Assembly (NCBI GenBank): GCA_016800925.1 | Contig: JABCPU010000158.1 | Location: forward strand, 62,001 to 126,000 | Source of the DNA: Suillus spraguei | Lineage: Eukaryota > Basidiomycota > Agaricomycetes > Boletales > Suillaceae | Length of the DNA stretch: 64,000 nt | Direction: 5' to 3' | Part shown: piece by piece, positions 11,432 to 23,349 of the stretch | Position numbering within the stretch: the first letter of the stretch is position 1 | Layout: the number at the start of each line of letters is the position of its first letter | Made by a program: the position numbers and the translations under genes | Notes under the pieces: model-generated | Database searches by the model: none | Told to the model about the DNA's origin: nothing | What the model saw: only the letters and a program-made list of their open reading frames with translations

Positions 11432-12592
11432 TCAGAACAGGATAGCCTTGTTGCACAAGTGAATGCAGAGATTGTGTAGGGCATCATTGGCCTGCCCTTC
11501 ACAAAGTGACATCTCCAACGGAATCAGATCCTCTGCCATAAAGCATCTGCAATGATCAACCCCAAGGTTTGATGGCAATGGAATTATGGTGAGCTCAGGG
11601 GAGTTTGTCCATGCATCAGATGTCTCAGTGAAATCTGCTGGGTCATCATCGAGATCATCAAGAATATCTATGTTCAAGTCGTCAGGATTGTCATCTGCAT
11701 CAAATCCCTCTCTGAGATGCATAAGAGCAGACCGAGTGAATTCATCTATCTGGCCTTGGAGACGATCATGTTGCCAGGCGATATCTAATCTCTGTGTCTC
11801 TGTCGATCGTCTTCCAATTCTGCAGACCTTGATAAGCAATGCAATTTGAGCCTCTTCAATTGCCAACCCAATTGATATCCATGTTGCCACAGATCTGCAA
11901 GAGGGTGCTGCATTACAGGCATTACCCACTTCGAGTAATCTAAGCTCAATCTCCTTTTTGCTTGGTGCTAAGTGCAAAATTACTTTGGAGCTCCATGGAG
12001 ACAAAGAATGTCAACTTACCCTTCTTGATATTGATTTCATATAAATCCATCGCCACAGGATCCCTGATTCTCTTGGACTGAGCGACCATCTCGCTGGCTA
12101 ACCATTCTGTCTTTAAATTGCCGGGTGCAGCTTCATTGAGTCTGTCGAAAGCCTTGCCACTTTCGGCAATGCCATTATTTGCCAGCTTGTATTTCTGTCA
12201 AAGAGTCCTTTTCATGTGGATCATCTTGCAGAAATTGGAATCATTCATCTGATAATCAAGACATTCCTTTCGGTGTGGGGATGACATTCCCCGAGCGGCA
12301 GGGGAAATCAGGTTGAGATGTGCCCATAGGGTCTCCATGATCTCTCCATCAATCCAGCCAATGCCTTCAATAAAATTCGAAGCATATCGGACATAGCAAC
12401 TGTCCTGATGTCCATGCACATGCCACAACCTGATTCCAGGAATGATGGTCAGTTCTGGTACCATGTCAAGGTATCGGCTTCGATCCACCCGAACCCGAAA
12501 GTGCTTGTTGTATTGACAGTTGATGTCATAGAAGGTGACAGCTCTGGTAATGCCTTCCATGTTGTGCTGGGCAGCCTCACAAAGGGCATAGT
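11432..12592 (-). pseudogene. KDZ-type transposase, C-terminal part
   Basis: Kyakuja-Dileera-Zisupton type DNA transposase fragment. Upstream exon (about 12198-12592) shows YDINCQY, then WHVHGHQDSC, RYASNFIEGIGWIDGE and LNLISPAARGMSSPHRKE, the usual core order of the family. After an in-frame TGA near 12196 (CGA to TGA would restore it) comes KYKLANNGIAESGKAFDRLN. A GTAAGT intron starts near 12020, and the tail (11432-12004) has WISIGLAIEEAQIALLIKV, an Asp-rich loop, and LPSNLGVDHC with EGQANDALHNLCIHL. The N-terminal catalytic half is absent: the reading frame is cut at 12592 by LTR-A and does not resume on the far side. Not functional. Confidence 0.85.
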
Positions 12593-13318
12593 TGTCATAT
12601 ACCATACTTCTGATCTCAGATCCGATCAATTTTATTTCCGTCCGGTCCACAGATCCTGTCCAGATCACTCATCTGAATGTGCTCACTTCTTGCACTCTAT
12701 CTTCCTTGTGTATATCTGCGTCTATCTCCTTTCGTCACTCATCCTGTTTCCGGTACTCCAGCTGTGTATAATTCCTTCCTGTGTCACTAATCTGTTACCT
12801 GTGTTTCATTTCCGATTCGTGCTTACTGATCCGCTGCGCATTGACTAATAGACTTCCATTACACTTCGTACATAGCCCTCGGTCCCGGACTTGTTGATTA
12901 TCTGTCTTAGATACTTACCGTATATAAACCACTTGTAGATCTCTGTAGAACCTTAGTTCGAATATCATCTTAGATTCTGCTCATTCCACTTCCTTTGGAC
13001 TTGAGTCACTTTCCACTCAAAGTCATCTTCTGAGACTAGGGATTGATTCCTATAGTCTATATCTCCGTCTCTATCTTTGGATAGTCTACCTCTGTCAGTT
13101 TCTAGTTAGGAATCTGTTCCGAAGCTAGCCTTAGTCCTCTTTCCATCCCCGCACTCCGGATAACCTTCGGACGTCCAGATCTGCTATGCAACTCCTTCCG
13201 GATCTTCGGACATATATCTCCTCTCTGAAATAAGGGGCATTACTCAGACAAGGGGCACAGTGCACAAACTGAGGCCAAAGCCCTTCAGATCTTTCACCCT
13301 TTGAGTACAGTCTTAACA
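12593..13318 (+). mobile_element. LTR-A copy a
   Basis: 726 bp from TGTCATATACCATACTTCTG to GAGTACAGTCTTAACA (TG...CA ends). It holds a TATA box (GTATATAAACCACTTGTAG, near 12920), the CTACCTCTGTCAGTTTCTAG block and the conserved GGGGCACAGTGCACAAACTG tail. Flanking pentamers differ (ATAGT left, GAACT right), so unlike other copies there is no target duplication. It may be the product of recombination with a deletion, consistent with the truncated KDZ gene beside it. Confidence 0.88.
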
Positions 13319-13319
13319 G

Positions 13320-14365
13320 AACTCAGTGATCAGGATTCTTCCAGAACTTGGTGCTTGGGATTCAACATTTGGGACGTGGGACACTTTGTTTTGAGAAGTG
13401 TGACAAAGGATGAAAATGTGGTACAAATGGGGGCAGTTTGGTATATGTACATTATTTCCTTCCCCTTGCCCTGGTTACTCAAAGTGTACTGTCTACCGGC
13501 TTTTGAGACTTACTCTGGGTGGTCCTTGCAGATGGTTCAATCACAGCTTTCTTGCCCCATATGCTCCTTGGTTCCAGTGAAGTGTTCCTCTCTTCCACTT
13601 CCTCAGTCAACCCGGCCAGGAGGTTGCCCATCCATGATGTCAAAAGTGCACCTGTTTTGGCCGGCCTGGCCGGGCGAGGCTTCGGCATTGAACATGGAAC
13701 TTCTGTTCATCTGGGTTTCTTCAGCAGGGATCGACCATCAGCCGAGTCATCATCAATGTCATCCTCCTTGTGATGAGTATCACTGTCGGCTTTGGTTGAT
13801 GGATCCCGGGGCCTTCGGAGAGTTCCACTCTTCTGCATTCTCACTTTATGAGTCAGACGAGATGGTGACTTGCCGGATACCACAGATGGTACCATGTCCC
13901 CATCTTTATTCTTCCATGCTTTGAACAGGAATGTTGAATCTTTTCCTGTTTCCTGCTGAGCATACCAGAAATTGAGCAAGGCTGTTGTGTCCCAGTTTTG
14001 CAACTTCAAAGGCTCCTTCAGGTCAATATCCACCAGAAGATACTTCCTTGCCACAAAGTCATCCTGACTTTGTACGATGGCACTCCATGGCACGACAGCC
14101 TTGTCATTCCTGGAACATATTCCTGTGTCCACGCATTCAACAACATCTCGGATGTTGCCACAAAAGACTCACTGTAGTGCAATGTAAGAAATGCCCTGAC
14201 TATGGCCTTCTTCTCCTCAAGTTTTATTTCCATGATGTCTGGAAGCAACGGCATCCCATCCCCATCTGTGTTGAGTTCGAAAGCTGGTTTTCCAACTCTT
14301 TTGCAACCTCCCTTCACCTGTCGTCCTCCATCCCGTGCCCCGGCACCTATCATTGAGATGATCAT
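13320..14365 (-). pseudogene. KDZ-associated ORF (first ORF of the transposon)
   Basis: Two exons. Exon 1 (14365 down to about 14170) contains LPDIMEIKLEEKKAIVRAFL and TLHY. A GT...AG intron (GTGAGTCTTTTG... to ACACAG) follows. Exon 2 contains AVVPWSAIVQSQDDFVARKY, LLNFWYAQQETGKDSTFLFK and a long Lys/Ser/Pro-rich tail. The ORF at 29466-31661 has the same order, the same intron position and the motif FWWDHQETQVGPTFKFKAW. This partner protein, of unknown role, is often seen beside KDZ transposases (recalled). The 3' end runs into LTR-A copy a. It is upstream of, and co-directional with, the KDZ transposase. Confidence 0.7.
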
Positions 14366-14367
14366 GC

Positions 14368-14605
14368 CGTAGGTTTAGTTATGGCGGAAGTGAAGTAACT
14401 ACGCACCAAGGGATTCTAGATGGAATAGGACAGGACATGAGGGCATCGGCACGAGGATCTGGTAAGGGTTCGCAGAAGAAGAACAGTTCTGCATTAGTGG
14501 AGCAAAAAGGCTATTTCGTCGCTATAAGGAAATCCTTCAGTTGCCGCTGCAGACGTTAACGAGACGCTTGTTGAAAATGGGGTTTTGATGGTCAGCATGA
14601 CTTTT
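14368..14605. mobile_element. LTR-B fragment (TGTAGC end)
   Basis: Matches the right-hand 240 bp of the LTR-B variants at 27917-28823 and 44491-45449: TAGGTTTAGTTATGGCGG, AACTACGCACCAAGGGATTC, ATAAGGAAATCCTT, ACGAGACGCTTGTTG and the terminal GTCAGCATGACTTTTC...CTACA. The junction with chromovirus sequence is abrupt at about 14606, so the fragment marks where the neighbouring retroelement lost its 5' part. Confidence 0.75.
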
Positions 14606-14607
14606 CT

Positions 14608-15410
14608 CACTACAACGGACAAACAGAATGTGCCAACCAAACGCTGGAACAGTACCTCCGGATCTACTGCAACTATCAGCAGGACAACTGGCCTGAGCTA
14701 CTGCCCCTCGCAGAGTTCACATACAATAACACTCCGAGTGCCACTACCAGAGTTTCACCTTTCTTCGCCAATGAGGGTTATCATCTGAACATTTCCATCC
14801 ATCCGGAATGTGACCTATCCTCCATCCATGCCCAGGAATATGCCCTAGACCTTAATGAACTTCACCAGTTTCTTTGAGTAGAGATGTCCGAAGCCCAGAA
14901 ACACTATCAAGGACCTGCAGATGCTAAAAGACAACCCGCTCCGGATTTCCAGATTGGAGAACAAGTCTTCATCAAAGCCAAGTACTTCCATTCCACTCGT
15001 CCATCGAAGAAACTTTCGGAAAAGAATTTGGGTCCATTTGAAATCATATCCCATCCGGGCAGTCATTCCTTCACCATCCGACTGCCGGATTTCATGCGTT
15101 CCATGCACCCTGTATTCCATGTTTTGCAGTTAGAGCCAGCAGTCCCGAACACCATCCCTAATCACATTTAACCTCCTCCACCTCCAGTCAAAGTTGATGG
15201 AGAACGGGAGTATGAGATATCCAAAATCCTAGACTCTAAACTGGACTGTCATAGACACCATTGCCAACTCCTATACCTCATCCGTTGGTCTGGATACGAA
15301 GGGACAGACGAAGAAACTTCCTGGTTACTTGCCACAGAACTCGGAAATGCATCGGATCTCATAGCAGATTTCCACTCAGCATATCCAGACAAACCTGGTC
15401 CCATTGCTTG
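14608..15410 (+). pseudogene. Ty3/gypsy integrase C-terminus and chromodomain
   Basis: Starts inside the integrase catalytic core at HYNGQTECANQTLEQYLRIY (the Glu of the DDE triad lies in this word) and continues LLPLAEFTYNNTPSATTRVS. An in-frame TGA near 14876 interrupts the frame. The next ORF (14884-15171) has FQIGEQVFIKAKYFHSTRPS and KNLGPFEIISHPG, the GPF/Y module, then HPVFHVLQLEP. After one TAA at 15169 comes a chromodomain with YEISKILDSKL and LYLIRWSGYEGTDEETSWLL, ending near 15410. Protease, RT and RNase H are missing. The relic reads toward a PPT and an LTR-A copy, so it identifies LTR-A as a chromovirus LTR. Confidence 0.88.
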
Positions 15411-15468
15411 AAAAGTACATAATGAAATACAAGTACATTGAGGGCAGTAACAGAAATCCGGATCCAGA

Positions 15469-16446
15469 CTAAGCGCCAGTCTCCATTTCACCTCCAGCAC
15501 CTCCAGTCTCATCTGCCATCTCCTCTCCAGTTCCATCCACCACCTCTTCCCCAATCTCCTCACCAGCGCCATCCTTGTCGGATCTGGCAGGAACGGAAAG
15601 TCTAAATCTGTCCCGGATCTCCTCAATGAGCAGGGCCTGGAACTCCCTCTGTTGCTGGAGGAAGGCCTCCATGGTAGAGCTCATCTGCTCCATGGCAATC
15701 AGACTCCCTTCTGCTGCCGCAATACCATCCTGAAGGAGTCCATTGGTCCGCGCCAGTTCCACAATGATCCCATTAGCAGCGGCCACCCAAGCCTGGTCAT
15801 CATACTTGACGACATCCTCATCCGTACCTTCAATAGTCACTGGATTGGAGAAGACATCTGCATCTGCCACATCCAGAGTAGGGCTCCTTTGACGGCATTT
15901 GCCCTTGCCTTTCGGAGACAGAGTACCAGCAGGACACTGCCTCTTCTGGCCCTTGGGCCCCTTGACGAATCTGGGCCTTCCAGGACAAGTGGCCTTGTCC
16001 TTCTGGCAGACATCACAGGACTTAATCTACAAAACATCGAAATCAGTGGATCCGAAGGTTTTCGGACAACTCACCAAGGGACTCTTCTCAGCATCACCCC
16101 ACTGACACATCCAGTCCTTAGTGACGCAACGGGAACAGTACCCATCCTTTGCTCCAGACGCAGGAGCAGCCTTGGCCTTGCCAATCCATTAGGATCTGGA
16201 TCTAGAAGAGTCCACATCACTCACCTGAGCCTCAATCAGAGCTCTCCATCTCTTTTCCTCCATTTCCCTCTGGATCTCCGCCAACTCAATCTGCTTCAAC
16301 TCCTCCTGCCTTTTCCACTCCTCCACCTCTTTCTGCTTCCGTTCTGCCTCGGCTTCTGCTGCAGCCTTAGCAGCAGCCAGTTGCTGTTCCAGATCTGCCA
16401 CAATGTTGGCAGCAGACTTAGGGGCATCGGATTTCTTTCCAGACAT
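15469..16446 (-). pseudogene. Antisense ORF of the chromovirus (coiled coil plus two CX2CX6C motifs)
   Basis: This ORF lies antisense between the chromodomain and the 3' LTR. It starts MSGKKSDAPKSAANIVADLE at 16446 and is followed by an Ala/Glu/Lys-rich coiled coil to about residue 80. After one in-frame TAA near 16187 comes CSRCVTKDWMC, then a 47-bp GTGAG...TTGTAG intron (about 16025-16071), CDVCQKDKATC, a basic stretch, and a final Gln/Glu/Ala-rich helical part (15469-15870). The spacing C-X2-C-X6-C twice recalls Zn2Cys6 DNA-binding clusters, but the linker is longer than usual. ORFs of this kind are common beside mushroom gypsy elements as I recall, with no known role. Confidence 0.65.
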
Positions 16447-16628
16447 GTTTTAAAGCAAGTTTTGTTAACAGGGATATGAAGTGAGGGGTAGGAATCACTT
16501 CGGATGTGTGACGTCCATATATCTGTCGGATTACAGACTCAGCACTACAACCATCAAACTTCTCCATCGTCCCGCATTAATCTTGTCCGATCCAGATTGA
16601 CGCTTCCTGTGCCTCAGAGGTTTGGCCC

Positions 16629-16642
16629 TAAGGGGGGGATAC
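16629..16642 (+). other. Polypurine tract before 3' LTR
   Basis: AAGGGGGGGATAC directly precedes the TGTCATAT start of LTR-A copy b. This is the position and composition expected for the plus-strand primer of an LTR retroelement, and it sets the element on the plus strand. Confidence 0.75.
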
Positions 16643-17380
16643 TGTCATATATCCGATCAGATCCGATCAATTCTATTTCCGTCCAGTCCACAGATCCTGT
16701 CTGGATCGCCCATCCAAATGTGCCCACTTCTCACACTCTAACTCCCTTGTGTATATCTGCATCTATCTCCTTTCATCATTCCTCCTGTTTCCAGTATTCC
16801 GGCTATGTACACTTCCATCCTGTGTCAATGATCCATTTCCTGTGTTTCATTTCTGATTCGTGCCTACTGATCCGCTGCGCATTAACTAATAGACTTCCAT
16901 TACACTTCGTACATTGCCCTCGGTCCCGGACTTGTTGATTATCCGTATCAGATACTTACAGTATATAAACCACTTGTAGATCTCTGTAGAACCTTAGTTT
17001 GAATATCATCTTAGATTCTGCTCATTCTGCTTCCTTCAGACTTGAGTCACTTTCTGCTCTAGTCATCTTCTGAGACTTGGGATTGATTCCTTTAAGTCTA
17101 TATCTCCGACTCTATCTTCGGATAGTCTACCTCTGTCAGTTTCTAGTTAGGAACTCGTTCTGAAGTTAGCCATAATCCTGTTTCATCCCTATGCTCGGAT
17201 AACCTTCGGACGTATCATATCTGATACCTTCAGACGTCCGGATCCGCCACGCAACTCCTTCTGGATCTTCAGATGTATACCTACTCCCTGAAATAAGGGC
17301 ATTCCTCGGGAAAGGGGCACAGTGCACAAACTGAGGCCAAAGCCCTTCGGATCTTTCACCCTTTGAGTACGGTCTTAACA
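16643..17380 (+). mobile_element. LTR-A copy b (3' LTR of the chromovirus remnant)
   Basis: 738 bp, TGTCATATATCCGATCAGAT... to GAGTACGGTCTTAACA, with TATA box GTATATAAACCACTTG near 16960 and the GGGGCACAGTGCACAAACTG tail. Preceded by a polypurine tract. The base following it (ACATG) does not match a pentamer on the far side of the remnant, as expected after loss of the 5' part. Confidence 0.88.
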
Positions 17381-17439
17381 ACATGGCAAACAAAAATCAT
17401 TCTTATACATCTAGATTTAGACTTGGATATCTTTCCCAT

Positions 17440-17975
17440 GGTATCATACATATATGAAACAAGATATGATTTTACAAGGGAGATATAATTTTGATACATA
17501 TATTATAGGCTGACAGCAGTGTGACAACATAATGTTACAACCATTATAATTGACTGGCCTCAAAACACATAATTATATGCTAAGCTTCAGTAATGGATAA
17601 TATTATCACATGTATGATGCAAGATATCATTATATAGGGGAGATGTAATTTTGATACACATATTATAGGCTGACAGCAGTGTGATAATATAACCTTCCAA
17701 CCATTATGATTTGCTGGCCTTAAAACACATAATTTCATGCTAAGTTTGAGAAATGGATAGCATCATCACATGTATAGCAAAATATATGATTATACAAGTG
17801 AGATATAATTTTGATACACATGACAATGGTGCAATAACATGACCTTCCAACCATTATAATTGGCTGGCCTCAAAACACATAATTATATGTTCAGCTTTAA
17901 ATTCACATGACATAATCATGCTGTCACACATTTACAAAAGAAGATACCACTGTATGAGAGAGAGATATAATATTG
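17440..17975. repeat. AT-rich tandem repeat, about 160 bp period
   Basis: Three full copies and a partial one. Anchors are TTTTGATACA(C/T)AT near 17490, 17653 and 17812, with a diverged start near 17950. Shared words are TATTATAGGCTGACAGCAGTGTG, ACCATTATAATTG and GGCCTCAAAACACATAATTA. No coding potential. Confidence 0.8.
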
Positions 17976-17980
17976 ATATG

Positions 17981-19429
17981 TATTTTAGAGGGGTGAACCG
18001 TTCAGTACTGCCTCCACAAAATTTCTGTCCATTGCGTCATGCTGTGTTGTTTGGTTCTGTGCCTTTACAGCTCTTTCCATTCACATGTGGCTCCTGTCTC
18101 TTTTGTACACTGGGCGACTTCTGTGTTGTTATGTTCATCATTCTTTCTAACTCTTTTGTTCACTGCCTTCCTAGGTTAAAATTGCATCCATGCCTTTCAA
18201 TAAAACCTAGCTGAGCGAGATAGTCAGTCCTCAATGCATTTGAAAGTCATGTATGGCATCAACTTTTCATCACACGAGTGAGAACGCAAAGAGTTTTTTC
18301 ACTACAAATATTGTATTTCCTTACTTGCTACTGTAGACACATTTCAGAGCAGCTACACATTGCAAGTATCACAGTATTGTAAGGCTGGTGGTGTGTTCGA
18401 TAGAGAATTTTTAAACAAAGTGAAAGAGATTAGAGATGAGTGTTTAGCGATAATGAATAGAGGCAATAGGTAGATGTGGCAAGAGACTTGGTTTTGAGGC
18501 AGGTGATGGAGCAGGACGTCTCAAGGGCTTTTTCTAAGGTGCTTTTGAGCGGGAATCTTTTAAGATAGAATTTGCTGCTAGATACCAGAGTGTACACATG
18601 AGCTAGATATACAGAAAATGATAAGGTTTTGTCATGGTTGCACCACAGAAAATAAAGACTCTGGGCATGAAGATCGAGTTGCACAGTTTTTGACAGTGGC
18701 GAGGAAAATAGTGTGTCAGTAATGAGGGAGAAGGACTGAATGTAGACAAGGATAGCGGTGTAGAGAAACAATCCTGCCTGGGGGACAGGTATAAGAAGCA
18801 GGGAGCAGTATGTTCAGCCCAAAGGGCTTCTGACTAGCCAAAACTCAAGGGAAGGAGAGAGGAAACAGTCAAAGACAGTGGTAGTGTTCACTTTAGAAAA
18901 CTAGGTATCCAGGAGCTAACTAGTGAGCTATGAAAGCTGCAAACTAGAAAGCTGCAGAGAGAAAAGCTACACAAGAACTCAAATGAGTGAGGAGCTATGG
19001 TAAGCTGCCCAGGAACTCAATCAAAAGAGGAGCTAACAGTACTGGAACTAAGTAGAATCCTTGGTGGTGCAAAGAGTGAAAGGTAAGGTGCTTATGTAAT
19101 CATCAAAAGTGCGAACCTAAGGTAAGGAAGGTCCAAGTATGAGACACCATGCAAAAACTACCTTTTCAAGCCCAGCCTGAGTTTGTCTGTCACAGTGGTT
19201 TATAGTAACAGGAACTGAGAGCATGTGGGGTGAAGACAGCAGTGAAGTAATAAGAGAAAAGAACAGAGAAATGTATCCGCATGACTAGAGTACAAAAGGT
19301 AGTGACACTTTTTGCCTCCGTAAGTCACGTGGACAGTCTTGAATGCATTGAGCGTTTAAGGTTTTGATCTGAAGCCTTGGTCTGGGTGTAGAGTATACAC
19401 AATCCTTACAGTATGTCATCTGACAGTCA
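17981..19429. other. No supported gene
   Basis: Unassigned stretch. It contains short internal repeats around 18900-19050 (AGCTATG, AAGCTGC(A), GAACTCAA words) that give it a purine-rich, LTR-like look, but I find no TG...CA ends or target duplication. A 113-residue minus ORF at 18430-18771 has no recognisable motif and a composition typical of chance. Confidence 0.4.
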
Positions 19430-22400
19430 ACCAAAGGCGTTTGTAGTAATAGAAAACAACAGACAACATAAATTGTACATTTGCATAAGATTGATGTGTG
19501 GAAGTGATATGCCACAAAATTTGGACCAGAAACAAAATTACTACAACAAGTACAACCCCAAGCAAGCGTCACCAGGAACCGGAAGACATGGGGAAACTTG
19601 AGATCTAATCATCAATCTCAAAATGAGGTAAATCTGATCCATCCATTTCGTCAGTTTAAGAAGTTTGGCCTACAATCATATTAGTGTGAGGAAGCATGAA
19701 ATAGCTGCAAGCTTACCATCATCACTACAGTGAAACTCAGTGATGCATGCAATCGCTTCAGACAACATGTCAACCTCAGACTGTGTGTGTTGCTTCTTCA
19801 AGTCTAGAATGTGGAAGTCAGACTTGAGCGCGTCCAGGGATTTAAGTTCCTTTGCTATGAAGTTGTTACTGTGGTCGAGGCACAAAGGCCCATTAGCTTC
19901 CACCAATAATGCACTTGTATATGCACAATATGTAAAATTATCGACCCAAGTTTTCATCACACTAGGTAGTGGAATAAACTGATTGTCAGGCTGTACAGCA
20001 TGAGAATACTGCGTGATCGTAATATAAATAATACCCACCTTTAGAACATGGTCATGCAGACAGGGGTATTGTAGAGTTGCTGGGTATTCCTGAAGAGGTA
20101 TTTGGCTGGCATTAGAATCTTGCATGGTATCTTGAGAATGCAATGACGTGCGAAGCCATGCATGGCATTTCTCTTGGATGGCCTTTGTAGGTTGGAAGCA
20201 GGTAAATTTAACCAAGGCAGACATCTGGTATGATTTGCATGCCAAACAGTGTTAGATGTGTCTGGTTTCTTGGGTGTAACATCAGATGGAGCTATGAACA
20301 AATTTAGAGTCTCATACACAATCCTTTGAACAGTGTGGCTCACTTGGGTAACATCTAGCATCCAGCTCTTCACACAAGTGCGCAATAGTGTTACTGAATA
20401 GTGATACTTCTATTTGAGCCTGATGCATTTGCTCCTCCATCAAAAAATGCCCTCCTCACTTAAGGTATTCCAAGCAACTTTCTTCTTCTTGCTTGAGACC
20501 TGTCTGCGTCGTGTCCTCCTTCAGACTCACTTCAATAAGAACCTTGATATCAAGGGGGTCGACTAATCCAAACAGCGCAGAAGCTGTGGTAAAGAGTGAG
20601 TTAGGGAGCTGGAAATGAAGTTGTGAGAGAACGCTATGAAAGTAATGATAAGTGCTGTCATATACCATAATTCTAATCTCAGATCCGACCATATCCAATC
20701 AGATCCGATCGATTCCATATCCGTCCGGTCCACAGATCCTGTCCAGACCACCCATCCGAATGTGCTCACTTCTCGCACCTTAACTCCCTGTGCATATCCG
20801 CGTCTATCTCCTTTCGTCATTCCTCCTGTTTCCGGTATTCCGGCTATGTATATTTCCCTCCTACGTCGCTGATCCGTTACCTGTGTTCATTTCCGATTCG
20901 TGCTTACTGATCCGCTGTGCATTAACTAATAGACTTCCGTTACACTTCATACATAGCCCTCAGTCCCGGACCTGTTGATTATCCGTCTCAGATACTTACA
21001 GTATATAAACCACTTGTAAATCTCCGTAGAACCTTAGTTCGAATATCATCTTAGATTCTACTCATTCTGCTTCTTCCGGACTTGAGCCACCCTCTGCTCT
21101 AAAGTCACCTTCCGAGACTTAGGATTGATTCCTATAGTCTATATCTCCGACTCTATCTTCGGATAGTCTACCTCTGTTAGTTTCTAGTTAGGAACTCGTT
21201 CCGAAGCTAGCCTTAACCTTTGTTCTATCATTACGTTCCGAATAACCTTCGGACGTATCATATCCGATACCTTCGGATGCCCGGATCCATCACGCAACTC
21301 CTTCTGGATCTTCGGACGAATAACTTCTCCTTGAAATAAGGAGCATTACTCGAAAAAGGGCACAGTGCACGAACTGAGGCCAAAGCCCTTTGGATCTCTC
21401 TACCTTTGAGTACAGTCTTAACAAGTGCACTGACAGCTTTGTGCCCCCTCATCTGGAGCCAGCATACAAGGTCGCTCTCACTGTGTTTAATGCCAAGAAT
21501 ATTGATGTTCAAAGCTGTGTCAGATGTAGAAAGAAGAATATTTGACATGTTCAAAATAGTGGGTAGTAGGAATGAGACCCTAGGATACTCACACCCTGAT
21601 TTAATGCTGATGCAACCCTATAGAGTTAGTTTGGGGGCAGTGGCAGAGTTATGGTGCACGACTGGCGATCAAATTATACAAATATTAAAGTAATGAATAA
21701 CCTAATTCACACACTTTTCGAATGCAGCGATGTCTAGGCCACTGCTTAAATGACCTTTTTAGGAGCGCCATCACGTGGCATTGATGAAACTAAAAAAGTC
21801 TTCAGGATCGCTTTATGAAAGTGGTGTGACTTCTTGTAAAGGTCCTAGTAAGCGACATAGATGAGCATGAATGTTGGCATTGTTATTGTCGCTTACCTTG
21901 GATGGATATATCTCATATTGCCACATAGGACGGGTGGCATCCTAGTTGCGATTTTCAGGGTACTGCACTCAAGGCCCTTGAAGATTCGAAGTCACAAATA
22001 TTTGCCACGGAAAACAATGTACATTTCAAAAACTCTCCTTGTAGACATGTGAATATAATATTATTCAAGCAACCACTCTTTCTTTTTTGCCTTGCACTTA
22101 GGCCAGCTTATCTGTTGGACATTGCCCTTCCTGCACATTGTATTTTTATTAGCTAGCAGTGCAGATATCACACTGATATAGACTTACTTGATGGTACATA
22201 ACACATTCATGGCAACCATTAGTGGCGCATGGTTGGGGTCGTCAGTTTGACTGAATAGCGCAGGAAGCATCTTGCATATTTGCGTATGCATCTCGCTCGG
22301 ATATAGAAACTCATGAGAGTTTTTGACCTTGTTGCTGAGCAAGTCCATGAGGACCTTGTAACACTAATAGAATTGGTGAATAAAATGCACATGTAGGGTA

Positions 22401-23349
22401 AAAGTACTGATGGAGGTCACCACTAAGGCCAAGGTTGCCACGGGCGGGTGTGCCGTGTGCTTAAAGGCTACAGGATCCAGATCAGCAAGACAGATACAAT
22501 GGCCTGGCATAGTGTTATGCCAGAAGACCATATGATATATCAACTCTCTTGTGATCTGGTGGCAGATAAACCACACCAAACCATTATTCTGTGTGACAAG
22601 ATTAGAGAACGAACACAAAAATTAATTCAAACACTTACAGCGAGCGGAAGACAATCTACCTGTTGGCGCATCAGCTTTACTATGATGCTCATGACCTTGT
22701 CATGTAGTGCAACCCCAAAAATATGGTTCAGGTCAAAGTGCATGACGCTTGTTGTCATACAACCAAAGACTGAACCAAGCACCGCCCTGTTCTAAGATGA
22801 GACATGTAGGGGAAAACAAGAATAACACGAACAAGAGCCAGGATATCTGCTTCAGACATCTTATTATTATCTGACATAGCAACTACGAGAGAATTTAGCA
22901 TGCTTATAAGAAGCCAGAGGAATCGAGCTGCTCACCTGTTTCCAAGTCCATCAGCTGCAGATTAGACTGAAGGAGAGCTCTGGGTCAGACCAACTCAATT
23001 AGCACCTTTCACTCAGAGGCATAATCAGCCATGACAAGTAAGCAGAGATTGGGATAATCTCTGCGGCACACAACGACTCGTAGCATGCACCGAAGGTTAC
23101 CAAGAGCCTTTGCCCAGTTGGCATACTTAACCATAATACTGTGCAGTGTAATTTTCTTGGATTTTTTCTTGGTTGTGCGCTTGACACCAGTCGATTTTGT
23201 GGTGGGATTTATGTTGGTATTAGCATCACCTCCGCTTGAGGGATATGCAGAGGAGCCCATATAGGAAGTCTTGATGATAGAAGAGTCGAGGATTGAACCA
23301 GGTCCGAGTAGACCAGATTCTGAGGAGTCAGCAGTGGAACTGTAAGCGC
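19430..23349 (-). pseudogene. Unrecognised multi-exon ORF downstream of the Plavaka relic
   Basis: A run of minus-strand coding pieces separated by GTAAGT-type introns. The first (about 22999-23349) contains VKRTTKKKSKKITLHSIMVK and LRCMLRVVVCRRDYPNLCLL. A later one (22640-22790) has HFDLNHIFGVALHDKVMSII, then a GTAAGTGTTTG...CACACAG intron into NNGLVWFICHQITRELIYHM and, further on, VLMDLLSNKVKNSHEFLYPS. The last pieces (19676-20245) have WVDNFTYCAYTSALLVEANG and an acidic helical end. I do not recognise the family. LTR-A copy c splits it and copy d separates it from the Plavaka part. It may be the C-terminal continuation of the Plavaka gene or a second transposon ORF. Confidence 0.45.
20656..21423 (+). 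mobile_element. LTR-A copy c, solo, TSD AGTGC
   Basis: 768 bp from TGTCATATACCATAATTCTA to GAGTACAGTCTTAACA. The pentamer AGTGC is present on both sides (20651-20655 and 21424-21428), a perfect target duplication. TATA box GTATATAAACCACTTG lies near 21001. No internal region, so a solo LTR left by LTR-LTR recombination. It interrupts the minus-strand ORF around it. Confidence 0.95.

Noticed and set aside
18430..18771. 113-residue minus ORF, Leu/Ser-rich
   Set aside because: No motif, no intron or start context, and surrounded by repetitive non-coding sequence.
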